From Kiritimatiellia bacterium (GTDB taxonomy: Bacteria; Verrucomicrobiota; Kiritimatiellia; RFP12; UBA1067), in the NCBI GenBank assembly GCA_900767325.1, contig CAAFYT010000052.1:1-8766 (forward strand): a stretch of DNA of 8,766 bases. The letters are read 5' to 3'. Each line of letters opens with the position of its first letter. Positions within the stretch are counted from its first letter, which is position 1. Positions 1 to 6,493 of this stretch are shown in pieces. The notes under the pieces were generated by a model that worked only from the letters and a program-made list of their open reading frames with translations, made no database searches and was not told the origin of the DNA. The translations under genes and the position numbers were made by a program.

Positions 1-1688
1 CATGCGAACCTGAACACGTTGCGGTTGAAGCCCGTGGCCACGAGGTTGACGCGCTCCCTCTGCCGTTCCATCACCGACGCCACCAGATAGGCGCGCAACG
101 ACTCCACCTTCGCGTCGGCATCGGTGATGTCGAAGATCTCGCCGTCATCCCGCAGCGCCAGAACGACCCCGTCGTTAAGGTCGAGCGTGACCTCGCCGCG
201 GATCGCGCGCGCGCCGTTGCGCTCCTTCACGGCCAGCAAAACCTCCTCCACCATCAGCGCCGCCCGTTCGCGCACCTCGCCCTCCAGCAGGTTCGCGACT
301 GCGCGGGAGACCTCGACGATCTCGTTCGTCGTGAGGGCGAGGTCGAACATGTGGACGCGATCCTCGCGCTTGCGCGGCAGGATCAGCGGAAAGCCGCGCC
401 GCCCGCGCTTCAGGAGAATCGCCGCGCTCATCAGCGCAAGGCCAAGCAAGGGGCCGAGACCAAGGCCGAGCCACATGGCGCGAAGCGAGATCTGCGCGCC
501 CACCCACGTCGCCAGGGCCGGCATCGCCAGAAAGCACGTCAACGCCAGGGCGAGCGAAATCAGCGGCCGCTCGATGAAGAGGTAATACGACTTCAGGAGC
601 ATCGCCAGCGCAATCGGCACCGCCCCGAGGCAGATCAGGTTCAGGCAGGCGCGCCCCTCGACGACGAGATCGGGGTATTCGATGCCGAAGACGCGCGTCA
701 GAACGCCCGGAAGGAACAGCACCTTCAGCGTGAAGAGAAGCCCTCCGATCGTCGCCGCGACCATCGCCACGCGCATCACGCGCCGAATGCCCCGCGTGTT
801 GCGCTCGCCCCAGTAGCCCGAGACGAGCGGCTGCGCGGCCATGCCGATGCCGTTGAATACGCCGAACACATCCCACAGCACGATCGCCATTCCCGCCACC
901 GGCAGAAAGTCCGACCCATAGCGCACGATCACCAGCCGGTTGATGAGAAAGAAAAGCACCGCGTCGCACACGAACATCATGCCGTCGCCCGCGCTCGCGC
1001 GGAAGATGTAGTAGGTATCGAAAAGCGAGAAGTGCCAAGCCGGGACGAAGGTGTTCGACTTTCTGAACGCATGCGCGCCGAGCACGAGCAGAGCCGCGCC
1101 TTCCGACGCGACGGCCCCCAGCGCGCACCCCGCCGCGCCCATGCCTTGCTCCACCGCGACATACGAGATCCACGGCCTCAGCACCAGCGCCAAGATCCCC
1201 GCGAGCGTGCAGAGCCGAAAATCCCCGTCCGCACAGCAGCACAGTCCGAAAAACACCAGCAGACACTCCAGAAGCCCGAGCGGCCACGCCCACTCCAGAT
1301 ACTGCTCGGCGTACATCGTGACGTATTCCTCGCCCTCCAGGAGCGAGAGGTACCAATCCCCGCCGAACAGCATGAACAGCGAAACCGCTCCGCCGATCGC
1401 CAGAATCGTCCACAGCCCCTGCGCGAAGAAATCCCGCGCACGCGAACGGTCGAGCCGCCCCATCCAGATCGAGTAGTTGTTGACGGTTCCGATGGCGATT
1501 ACGCAGGCGAGGAACATCGTCACCGCACGGATCGAGGCGAGCATGTTGACGCCCGCGAGCGCGTCCTCGCCGATCACATGGCCGAGGATGATCGAATCGG
1601 AGAGCGAACCGAAGCTCCCGGCGAAGGCCAACGCCACCCCGCCGAACAAGAAGAGACCGAACTTCGAGGAAGCGAACCGACGCGCCAT
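1..1688 (-). CDS. MATE-family transporter fused to a C-terminal GHKL/RsbW-like ATPase domain (3' end beyond the window)
   Basis: I translated this frame by hand from the ATG at 1688; it stays open for 562 codons and runs off the left edge. Residues 1 to about 435 are a polytopic membrane protein with about 12 hydrophobic segments. They show MATE hallmarks: GSLSDSIILGHVIGEDALAG near residues 27-46, a CADGD...GMGAAGCALG stretch around 175-205, and MAAQPLVSGYWGERN around 283-297. MATE proteins are H+ or Na+ antiporters that export drugs or metabolites across the inner membrane. After a basic linker (KRGRRGF, PRKRED), residues 447-562 look like a cytosolic GHKL ATPase of the RsbW type. It has a helix ending V480-E-E, a G1-like box L-R-D-D-G516-E-I-F, and a terminal G553-F-N. 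The N-box Asn position appears to be Ala486. The start is 14 bases after leuS, with an in-frame TAA just upstream and no strong Shine-Dalgarno. MATE is secure; the ATPase assignment is probable. Substrate is unknown. Confidence 0.85.
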   Translation of the reverse strand, partial: MARRFASSKFGLFLFGGVALAFAGSFGSLSDSIILGHVIGEDALAGVNMLASIRAVTMFLACVIAIGTVNNYSIWMGRLDRSRARDFFAQGLWTILAIGGAVSLFMLFGGDWYLSLLEGEEYVTMYAEQYLEWAWPLGLLECLLVFFGLCCCADGDFRLCTLAGILALVLRPWISYVAVEQGMGAAGCALGAVASEGAALLVLGAHAFRKSNTFVPAWHFSLFDTYYIFRASAGDGMMFVCDAVLFFLINRLVIVRYGSDFLPVAGMAIVLWDVFGVFNGIGMAAQPLVSGYWGERNTRGIRRVMRVAMVAATIGGLLFTLKVLFLPGVLTRVFGIEYPDLVVEGRACLNLICLGAVPIALAMLLKSYYLFIERPLISLALALTCFLAMPALATWVGAQISLRAMWLGLGLGPLLGLALMSAAILLKRGRRGFPLILPRKREDRVHMFDLALTTNEIVEVSRAVANLLEGEVRERAALMVEEVLLAVKERNGARAIRGEVTLDLNDGVVLALRDDGEIFDITDADAKVESLRAYLVASVMERQRERVNLVATGFNRNVFRFA

Positions 1689-1702
1689 CTCTTAAGCGTG
1701 GG

Positions 1703-4276
1703 TCAGCGAACCACGAAGTTGACCATCCGCTTGGGTACGGCGATCACCTTGACGATCGTCTTGCCCGCAAGGAACTTCGCCACGTCCTCATTCGCCTTCG
1801 CCGCCGCCTCCATGTCGGCGGGCGTCGCATCGACCGCCACGCGGATGCGCCCGCGCAGTTTGCCCAGAACCTGAACGGGGATCTCGATCTCGCTCTCGAC
1901 GAGCGCCCGGGGATCGAAGACCGGCCAGGGCTCGTACGCGAGGGATTCGGCATGGCCGAGCGTTTCCCAAAGCTCTTCGCCGAGATGCGGCGCGAACGGC
2001 GCGAGGCAGAGCACGAACTTCTCCAGGTATTCGCGCGGCAATTCGCCGGTCTTCGCGAAATCCTCCGCTTCGTTGATGCACACCATCATCGCCGAAATCG
2101 CCGTGTTGAACGAAAGCGTCTCGAGGTCGTCGCCGACCTTCTTCACCATCCGGTTGATGCTCTTCGCCTCCGCCGCCGTCAGCGCGCGCGAGGCGATGGA
2201 TGTCTCCGTCACGAGCTTGTTGGCGCGCTTGAGGAAGCGATGCACGCCTTCCACACCCTTCGTCGACCACGGCTTCACCGCCTGCAGCGGTCCCATGAAC
2301 ATCTCGTAGAGCCGGAGCGAATCGGCGCCGAAGTCGCGGATCACGTCATCGGGATTGACCACGTTCTTGAGCGACTTCGACATCTTCGCCGGAAACTCCG
2401 AAAGCTCCTCCATCGCGCCGCCCTCCTCGCGTCCGTAGGGTTTGCCGTCGCGCCATTCGATCTGGTCCATCGGCACAAGCACGCCGCGCTTCGTCCGGTA
2501 GGCGAGGCCGAGGATCATTCCCTGGTTCACGAGCCGCTGGAACGGCTCGCTCGTCGGCACGAGGCCGAGATCGAAGAGAACCTTGTGCCAGAAGCGCGCG
2601 TAGAGGAGGTGGAGCACCGCGTGCTCCGCGCCGCCGACATAGAGATCGACGGGGAGCCACGCCTTCAGGAGCTCGGGATCGGCGAAGGCCGCGTCGTTCG
2701 TCGGATCGATGTAGCGCAGGTAGTACCAGCAGCTTCCCGCCCACTGCGGCATCGTGTTCGTTTCGCGCACGCCCTTCCGGCCTGTCTTCGGATCGACGAC
2801 ATTCACCCAGTCCGTCGCCTTCGCGAGCGGCGGTTCGCCCGTTCCCGTGGGCTTGTAGTCGGCGAGTTCGGGCAGCGTCAACGGCAGATCCTCCTCGGGC
2901 ACGAGCGACTGCGTGCCATCCTCCCAATGGATCACGGGGAACGGCTCGCCCCAGTAGCGCTGACGCGAGAAGAGCCAGTCGCGGAGCTTGTACTGCGTCT
3001 TCGCCTTGCCAACGCCCTTCTCCTCCAGCCACTTGATCATCGCCCGGCGCGCATCATCCACCGAAAGCCCCATCAAAAAGCCCGACGAGACCATGACACC
3101 CGTCGCGATGTCGGTGAAGGCCGTCGCGCCCGTGTAGGGCACGGGATCAGGCGAAGCCGTTCGCGCGGCATCGGAATCGGCCGGCGCGACGACCTGCACG
3201 ATCGGCAGGTTAAAGACCTTGGCGAAATCGAAATCGCGCTCGTCGTGCGCGGGAACGGCCATGATCGCGCCCGTGCCGTAGGTCGCCAGCACGTAATCGG
3301 AGATGAAAATCGGTATCTTCCCCTGATTGACGGGGTTCACGCCCTCGATGCCTTCCAGCCGAACACCCGTCTTCTCCTTGTTCAGCTCGGTGCGCTCGAG
3401 GTCGCTCTTCGACGCCGCCTTGCGCTGGTACGCGCGAACCTCTTCGGCATTGCGGATCGTTCCGTCGGCGAGCCACTTCCCGATCAGGGCGTGCTCGGGC
3501 GAAAGCACCATGTAGGTCGCGCCGAAGAGCGTGTCGCACCGCGTGGTGTAGACCGTCACCACATCGGCGCCCGCCTTGAAGTCGACGAGCGCTCCGGTCG
3601 ACTTGCCGATCCAGTTGCGTTGCATCTCCTTGATGCCCTCGGGCCAATCAAGCGCGTCAAGGTCGTTCAGAAGACGCTCCGCGTAGTCCGTGATCCTGAG
3701 CATCCACTGGCGCATGGGCTTGCGCACGACCGGATGGTTGCCGCGCTCCGAACGCCCGTCGATCACCTCTTCGTTCGCAAGCACCGTGCCGAGCGCCGGA
3801 CACCAGTTCACGGGAACCTCGGCGACATAGGCGAGCCCCTTCTTGTAGAGCTGCTCGAAGATCCACTGCGTCCACTTGTAGTACTTTGGATCCGTCGTGT
3901 TGACCTCGCGATCCCAGTCATAGGAGAAGCCGAGCGCGCGAATCTGCTCGCGGAAGCGATCGACGTTCCTCTTCGTCGTGATCGCCGGATGGGTTCCCGT
4001 CTCGACGGCATACTGCTCCGCCGGCAGGCCGAACGCATCCCACCCCATCGGATGCAGCACGTTGAAGCCCTTCATCCGCTTGTAGCGGCAGAGGATATCC
4101 GTCGCGGTGTAGCCCTCGGGATGTCCGACATGCAGCCCCGCGCCGCTCGGATAGGGAAACATGTCAAGGCAGTAGAACTTCTCGCCCTTGCCCCTGGGAT
4201 CAGTCCGGAATGTCTTGTTGTCGAGCCAGTGCTTCTGCCATTTCTTCTCAATGGCGGAGAAATTGTAGTCGCTCAT
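1703..4276 (-). CDS. leuS: Leucyl-tRNA synthetase
   Basis: This class Ia enzyme charges tRNA-Leu with leucine in the cytosol. The length, 857 residues, is normal for a bacterial LeuRS. The HIGH motif is HVGH at 49-52 and the KMSKS loop is at 631-635. The CP1 editing domain is present: TTRCDTLFG at 244-252 and GTGAIMAVPAHDERD at 334-348, with the conserved Asp at 345. The insert after VNWCP (DGRSERGNHPV, about 173-183) has no zinc cysteines, unlike E. coli, and resembles the Bacillus-type sequence. The C-terminus (about 795-857) is the usual tRNA-binding domain. The start ATG overlaps the plsX stop as ATGA, so translation is probably coupled. No T-box or other leader can fit, because the gene begins inside plsX. 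Finding leuS directly after plsX is an uncommon neighbourhood. Confidence 0.98.
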   Translation of the reverse strand: MSDYNFSAIEKKWQKHWLDNKTFRTDPRGKGEKFYCLDMFPYPSGAGLHVGHPEGYTATDILCRYKRMKGFNVLHPMGWDAFGLPAEQYAVETGTHPAITTKRNVDRFREQIRALGFSYDWDREVNTTDPKYYKWTQWIFEQLYKKGLAYVAEVPVNWCPALGTVLANEEVIDGRSERGNHPVVRKPMRQWMLRITDYAERLLNDLDALDWPEGIKEMQRNWIGKSTGALVDFKAGADVVTVYTTRCDTLFGATYMVLSPEHALIGKWLADGTIRNAEEVRAYQRKAASKSDLERTELNKEKTGVRLEGIEGVNPVNQGKIPIFISDYVLATYGTGAIMAVPAHDERDFDFAKVFNLPIVQVVAPADSDAARTASPDPVPYTGATAFTDIATGVMVSSGFLMGLSVDDARRAMIKWLEEKGVGKAKTQYKLRDWLFSRQRYWGEPFPVIHWEDGTQSLVPEEDLPLTLPELADYKPTGTGEPPLAKATDWVNVVDPKTGRKGVRETNTMPQWAGSCWYYLRYIDPTNDAAFADPELLKAWLPVDLYVGGAEHAVLHLLYARFWHKVLFDLGLVPTSEPFQRLVNQGMILGLAYRTKRGVLVPMDQIEWRDGKPYGREEGGAMEELSEFPAKMSKSLKNVVNPDDVIRDFGADSLRLYEMFMGPLQAVKPWSTKGVEGVHRFLKRANKLVTETSIASRALTAAEAKSINRMVKKVGDDLETLSFNTAISAMMVCINEAEDFAKTGELPREYLEKFVLCLAPFAPHLGEELWETLGHAESLAYEPWPVFDPRALVESEIEIPVQVLGKLRGRIRVAVDATPADMEAAAKANEDVAKFLAGKTIVKVIAVPKRMVNFVVR

Positions 4277-5328
4277 TGCTGCTTGAGGTCCTCGGCGTAG
4301 TCGGCGATCGATTTTGCGATCAGACCGGAAACGTCGTTGGTCGCCGCAGCGACTCCGGCCCTAACGGCGTAGTAGATGGCCTTGTGGCTCGAGCTGCCGT
4401 GCGTGATGATCACCGTGCCCGGAACGCCAAGCAGCGGCGCACCGCCGTAGATCTCGGGGTCGAGCTGGTTCTTGAGCGCGCGGAACGCGCCCTTGAGCAG
4501 CAACGCGCCGAAGATGCGCAGCGGCCCCTTGAAGCACTCGCGCTTGAGCCAGTAGCCCATCGCCTTCGCCACCGATTCGGTCGTCTTCAGGACCACGTTG
4601 CCGACGAACCCGTCGCAGACGGCCACGTCGACATGCCCCTTGTAGAGATCCTTGCCCTCGATGTTGCCGATGAAGTTGACGTCCTTCACGCCCTTGAGAA
4701 GCGGAAACGTCTCCTTCGTCATCTCGTTGCCCTTGCAATCCTCCGTGCCGATCGAAATCAGCCCCACGACCGGCACTTCGCGCTTCAGCACGGTTCGCGA
4801 ATAGGCGTTGCCCATAATGGCGAACTGCACAAGCCACTCGGGGTGACAATCCATGTTCGCGCCCGCATCCAGCAACAGCAACGGACGGTGCGGCGCGCAT
4901 GTCGGCAGCACCGTCGCGATCGCGGGACGCTTCACGCCGGGGATGCGGCCGAGGTTCAGGATCGCACTCGTCGCCACGGCTCCCGAGTTGCCCGCCGAGA
5001 CGAACACATCCGCGCGACCCTCCTTCACCAGACGCATCGCCACATTGATGGAGCAGTCCTTCTTCTTCCGCACTGCATCCACGGGCGACTCGTCCATCTC
5101 CGCGATGTCAGGCGCGTGGACGATCTCCAACGAACCCTTGACGAGCGCCTCCTGCGTCGAGCGGCGCAGATCGGGCGAGAGCTTGTCCAGCTCCGCCTGA
5201 ATGATCGCCATCTGCCCAACCAGCAGGATCTTGACATCCGGAATGCCAACCGCGGCCTCAACCGCCCCCACGACGATCTCGCCGGGGGCGTAGTCGCCGC
5301 CCATCGCATCAAGTGCAACCCGAGTCAT
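4273..5328 (-). CDS. plsX: Phosphate acyltransferase PlsX
   Basis: PlsX makes acyl-phosphate from acyl-ACP and inorganic phosphate. PlsY then uses acyl-phosphate to acylate glycerol-3-phosphate, the first step of phospholipid synthesis. PlsX is a peripheral protein at the inner face of the membrane. The 351 residues match the family's usual length of about 330-350. Family motifs are all visible: DAMGGD at 7-12, SAGNSGA at 111-117, DAGAN at 154-158, CDGFVGN at 238-244 and HGSSS at 310-314. The start ATG lies 24 bases after the rpmF stop and has a strong GGGGAGG Shine-Dalgarno, which lies in a small inverted repeat. The gene ends in a 4-base ATGA overlap with leuS. The usual downstream partner fabH is absent here. 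Confidence 0.98.
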   Translation of the reverse strand: MTRVALDAMGGDYAPGEIVVGAVEAAVGIPDVKILLVGQMAIIQAELDKLSPDLRRSTQEALVKGSLEIVHAPDIAEMDESPVDAVRKKKDCSINVAMRLVKEGRADVFVSAGNSGAVATSAILNLGRIPGVKRPAIATVLPTCAPHRPLLLLDAGANMDCHPEWLVQFAIMGNAYSRTVLKREVPVVGLISIGTEDCKGNEMTKETFPLLKGVKDVNFIGNIEGKDLYKGHVDVAVCDGFVGNVVLKTTESVAKAMGYWLKRECFKGPLRIFGALLLKGAFRALKNQLDPEIYGGAPLLGVPGTVIITHGSSSHKAIYYAVRAGVAAATNDVSGLIAKSIADYAEDLKQQ

Positions 5329-5330
5329 GA

Positions 5331-5343
5331 GCCTCCCCGAGGC
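5331..5343 (-). promoter_or_regulatory. plsX ribosome binding site inside a small inverted repeat
   Basis: On the minus strand this reads GCCTC-GGG-GAGGC, a perfect 5-base stem with a 3-base loop. The plsX Shine-Dalgarno (GGGGAGG) lies in the loop and 3' arm, just before the ATG at 5328. It occupies the 24-base gap between rpmF and plsX, the largest gap in the window. Folding would hide the ribosome binding site, so plsX translation might depend on ribosomes arriving from rpmF. That role is inference, and such a short stem can occur by chance. Confidence 0.4.
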
Positions 5344-5352
5344 GCGTGGATC

Positions 5353-5535
5353 TTACTTGGAGACCGACACGACCTTGCGGCCCTTGTAGGTTCCGCACTT
5401 CGGGCAGGCGCGGTGCGAGCGAATCGCGGCGCCGCATGCGGGGCACTTCGCCGTCTGCGCGAGAATCGCCTTCTCCAACGAGGCGACACGCTCGCGTTTG
5501 CGCCGCTTGGACACTTTGTTCTTAGGACTTGCCAT
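5353..5535 (-). CDS. rpmF: 50S ribosomal protein L32
   Basis: This is a small zinc-ribbon protein of the large ribosomal subunit. It is 60 residues long, typical for L32 (about 55-65). The N-terminus MASPKNKVSKRRKR is the expected basic tail. Two CxxC knuckles, C31-P-A-C34 and C44-P-K-C47, are intact, so this is the zinc-binding form. The C-terminal YKGRKVV also matches the family. The start is set by an exact AAGGAG seven bases upstream, inside the end of yceD; the two genes overlap by 14 bases in different frames. Its position between yceD and plsX is the classic arrangement. A strong promoter-like sequence lies about 115 bases upstream, within yceD. Confidence 0.98.
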   Translation of the reverse strand: MASPKNKVSKRRKRERVASLEKAILAQTAKCPACGAAIRSHRACPKCGTYKGRKVVSVSK

Positions 5536-5974
5536 GTTCTTTCTCCTTCTTTTTCAACCTATCGAGCACACCCCATCTCTCGTCTTCGGGCATCTCGGCC
5601 CTCCGTTCGACGCCCTCGCAGGCCTCATCGCAGACCGGGTATGTCGGTAGGGCGAGTATTATACTCTCTCTGAGCTCTTCCGTCAAATCGACTTCCGGGT
5701 TTTTTTCATCGATTTCGAGCGAGATCGTGAAATCCTCGACCTTCACCGTATCGTCGAAATCCCTGCCGCAGCGCGAACAGACGAGGTCGAAATCCTGCTC
5801 CAAGCGTCCGCGAACGAGCAGTTCCGAGCCGAAGACCTGCGCCGTCAGACGGTACCTCACGCCACCGAAGGGCCTGACCAGCTCCTCCGCGAGATCGACG
5901 CACTCGACTTCGCCCTCGAGCTCCTCGCCTTCGGGATCAAGCCGCGAAACGTCAAGTACCAGCCGCTCGCCCAT
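5522..5974 (-). CDS. yceD: YceD/DUF177 family protein, 23S rRNA accumulation/ribosome assembly factor
   Basis: The 150-residue DUF177 protein is recognised by its place immediately upstream of rpmF and by its form. It has an acidic N-terminal part, then LVCSRCGRDF (C66, C69), an acidic stretch (EIDEKNPEVDLTEELRE), a YPVCDEACEG motif (C115, C119), and a DERWGVLDRLKK tail. Bacterial YceD is needed for normal 23S rRNA levels, and the yceD-rpmF pairing is conserved. Many homologues have further cysteines after C-x3-C-x-G to complete a second metal site. Here that stretch reads VERRAEMPED and lacks them, so any metal site would use only four cysteines. The start is set by a perfect GGAGGTGA just upstream, 3 bases beyond the coaD stop. 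The coding region also carries a promoter-like sequence for rpmF-plsX. Confidence 0.9.
   Translation of the reverse strand: MGERLVLDVSRLDPEGEELEGEVECVDLAEELVRPFGGVRYRLTAQVFGSELLVRGRLEQDFDLVCSRCGRDFDDTVKVEDFTISLEIDEKNPEVDLTEELRESIILALPTYPVCDEACEGVERRAEMPEDERWGVLDRLKKKEKEHGKS
5543..5548 (-). promoter_or_regulatory. Shine-Dalgarno of rpmF within the yceD coding region
   Basis: An exact AAGGAG sits 7 bases before the rpmF ATG, inside the Lys/Glu-rich tail of YceD. It fixes the rpmF start at 5535 and thus confirms the 14-base overlap with yceD. Confidence 0.85.
5658..5686 (-). promoter_or_regulatory. Sigma70-type promoter inside yceD, driving rpmF-plsX
   Basis: On the minus strand TTGACG (5686-5681) is followed after exactly 17 bases by TATAAT (5663-5658). 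That is an 11 of 12 match to the sigma70 consensus with ideal spacing. Transcription would start near 5651 and give a leader of about 115 bases before the rpmF ATG. The underlying YceD codons (AGA, AGT, ATA, ATA, CTA) are rare in this GC-rich window, as if the DNA signal outweighed codon preference. No start site has been measured here. Confidence 0.75.
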
Positions 5975-5977
5975 GGG

Positions 5978-5985
5978 TCACCTCC
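5978..5985 (-). promoter_or_regulatory. Perfect Shine-Dalgarno of yceD, overlapping the coaD stop
   Basis: GGAGGTGA is fully complementary to the 16S rRNA tail over 8 bases. Its last three bases are the coaD stop codon TGA, and the yceD ATG follows 3 bases later. It decides the yceD start at 5974 and implies tight coupling of coaD and yceD translation. Confidence 0.85.
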
Positions 5986-6478
5986 GCTTGGCCTTGAGGC
6001 GCTTCTGCACGGCAGCCGTCACGAACGGCGCCGTCTCGCCGCGGTAGCTCGCGATCTCCCGCACCGTCGAGGCCGTCACGTATGCCAAACTCTCGCTCGG
6101 CATCATGAAGAGGGTTTCGATCTCCGGCGCCATCCGCCGGTTGGTGAGCGCCATCTGGAACTCGTACTCGAAATCGCTGTACACTCTCACGCCGCGAATC
6201 ACCACCCGCGCCTTCTCCCGGCGGCAGAAGTCGACCAGCAGGCAGTCGAGCAGCTTGACCTCGACGTTCGCAAGACCCGCCTTCCGCACATCCTCGCGGA
6301 TCATCGCCAATCGCTCCTTCGCATTGAAGAGCGCGCCCTGCTTCTTGCTCGTCGCCGCCACTGCGACGACGAGCCGATCGTAGAGCTTCGCCGAGCGCGT
6401 GATGAGATCGAAGTGACCCAAGGTCATCGGGTCGAATGTTCCCGGATAGACTGCTGTTTTCTCTGCCATAACACGCAT
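5978..6478 (-). CDS. coaD: Phosphopantetheine adenylyltransferase
   Basis: CoaD transfers AMP from ATP to 4'-phosphopantetheine, giving dephospho-CoA; this is the penultimate step of coenzyme A synthesis in the cytosol. The nucleotidyltransferase signature PGTFDPMTLGH ends at residue 22, with the TxGH catalytic motif at 19-22. Further family motifs are RGVRVYSDFEYE at 95-106 and TVREIASYRG at 138-147. The length is 166 residues from the ATG at 6478. A second ATG at 6469 gives 163 residues beginning MAEKTAVYPG, which fits the family N-terminus better. The first start is favoured by GAGGAA about 11-12 bases upstream; the second would be nearly leaderless from the TGCTATAAT promoter. The gene lies 15 bases after the CPBP stop and 3 bases before yceD. 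CoA feeds acyl-ACP metabolism and so fits functionally with plsX downstream. Confidence 0.97.
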   Translation of the reverse strand: MRVMAEKTAVYPGTFDPMTLGHFDLITRSAKLYDRLVVAVAATSKKQGALFNAKERLAMIREDVRKAGLANVEVKLLDCLLVDFCRREKARVVIRGVRVYSDFEYEFQMALTNRRMAPEIETLFMMPSESLAYVTASTVREIASYRGETAPFVTAAVQKRLKAKRR

Positions 6479-6487
6479 ATTATAGCA
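6479..6487 (-). promoter_or_regulatory. Extended -10 promoter element at the coaD start
   Basis: The minus strand reads TGCTATAAT, an exact extended -10 (TGn followed by TATAAT), ending directly before the ATG at 6478. No good -35 is visible; the best is ATGGCA, 19 bases upstream. A start about 7 bases downstream, near 6472, would put the second ATG (6469) almost at the RNA 5' end. An AT-rich exact -10 stands out against the GC-rich surroundings. Activity is inferred. Confidence 0.5.
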
Positions 6488-6493
6488 AATTCC

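Noticed and set aside
175..1413. A 412-codon minus-strand frame overlapping the MATE gene
   Set aside because: It is in a different frame from the MATE-ATPase reading, which has clear transporter motifs. Its Arg/Gly/Ala-rich peptide has no membrane pattern or known motif.
1689..1702. Possible terminator or promoter between leuS and the MATE gene
   Set aside because: The gap is only 14 bases, with no inverted repeat, T-run or -10/-35 sequence. The MATE gene is most simply read as continuing the same transcript.
3530..3547. Cys in place of Pro in the LeuRS editing motif (TTRCDT instead of TTRPDT)
   Set aside because: The key Thr and Asp residues of the editing site are kept, and I recall the TTRCDT variant in other bacterial LeuRS, so it is probably lineage variation and not loss of editing.
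1952..4300. A 782-codon plus-strand open frame antisense to leuS, and other long antisense frames at 351-1874, 4210-5673 and 6413-7711
   Set aside because: Their peptides are rich in Arg, His, Glu and Ala without recognisable domains. They lie opposite well-identified genes, which is the expected shadow of GC-rich codon usage on the other strand.
5699..5705. A AAAAAAC heptamer in yceD, in the register of a classic -1 frameshift site (A-AAA-AAC)
   Set aside because: The -1 frame runs about 24 codons to a stop and merely truncates YceD before its second cysteine pair. No stimulatory structure is evident. It simply encodes Glu-Lys-Asn.
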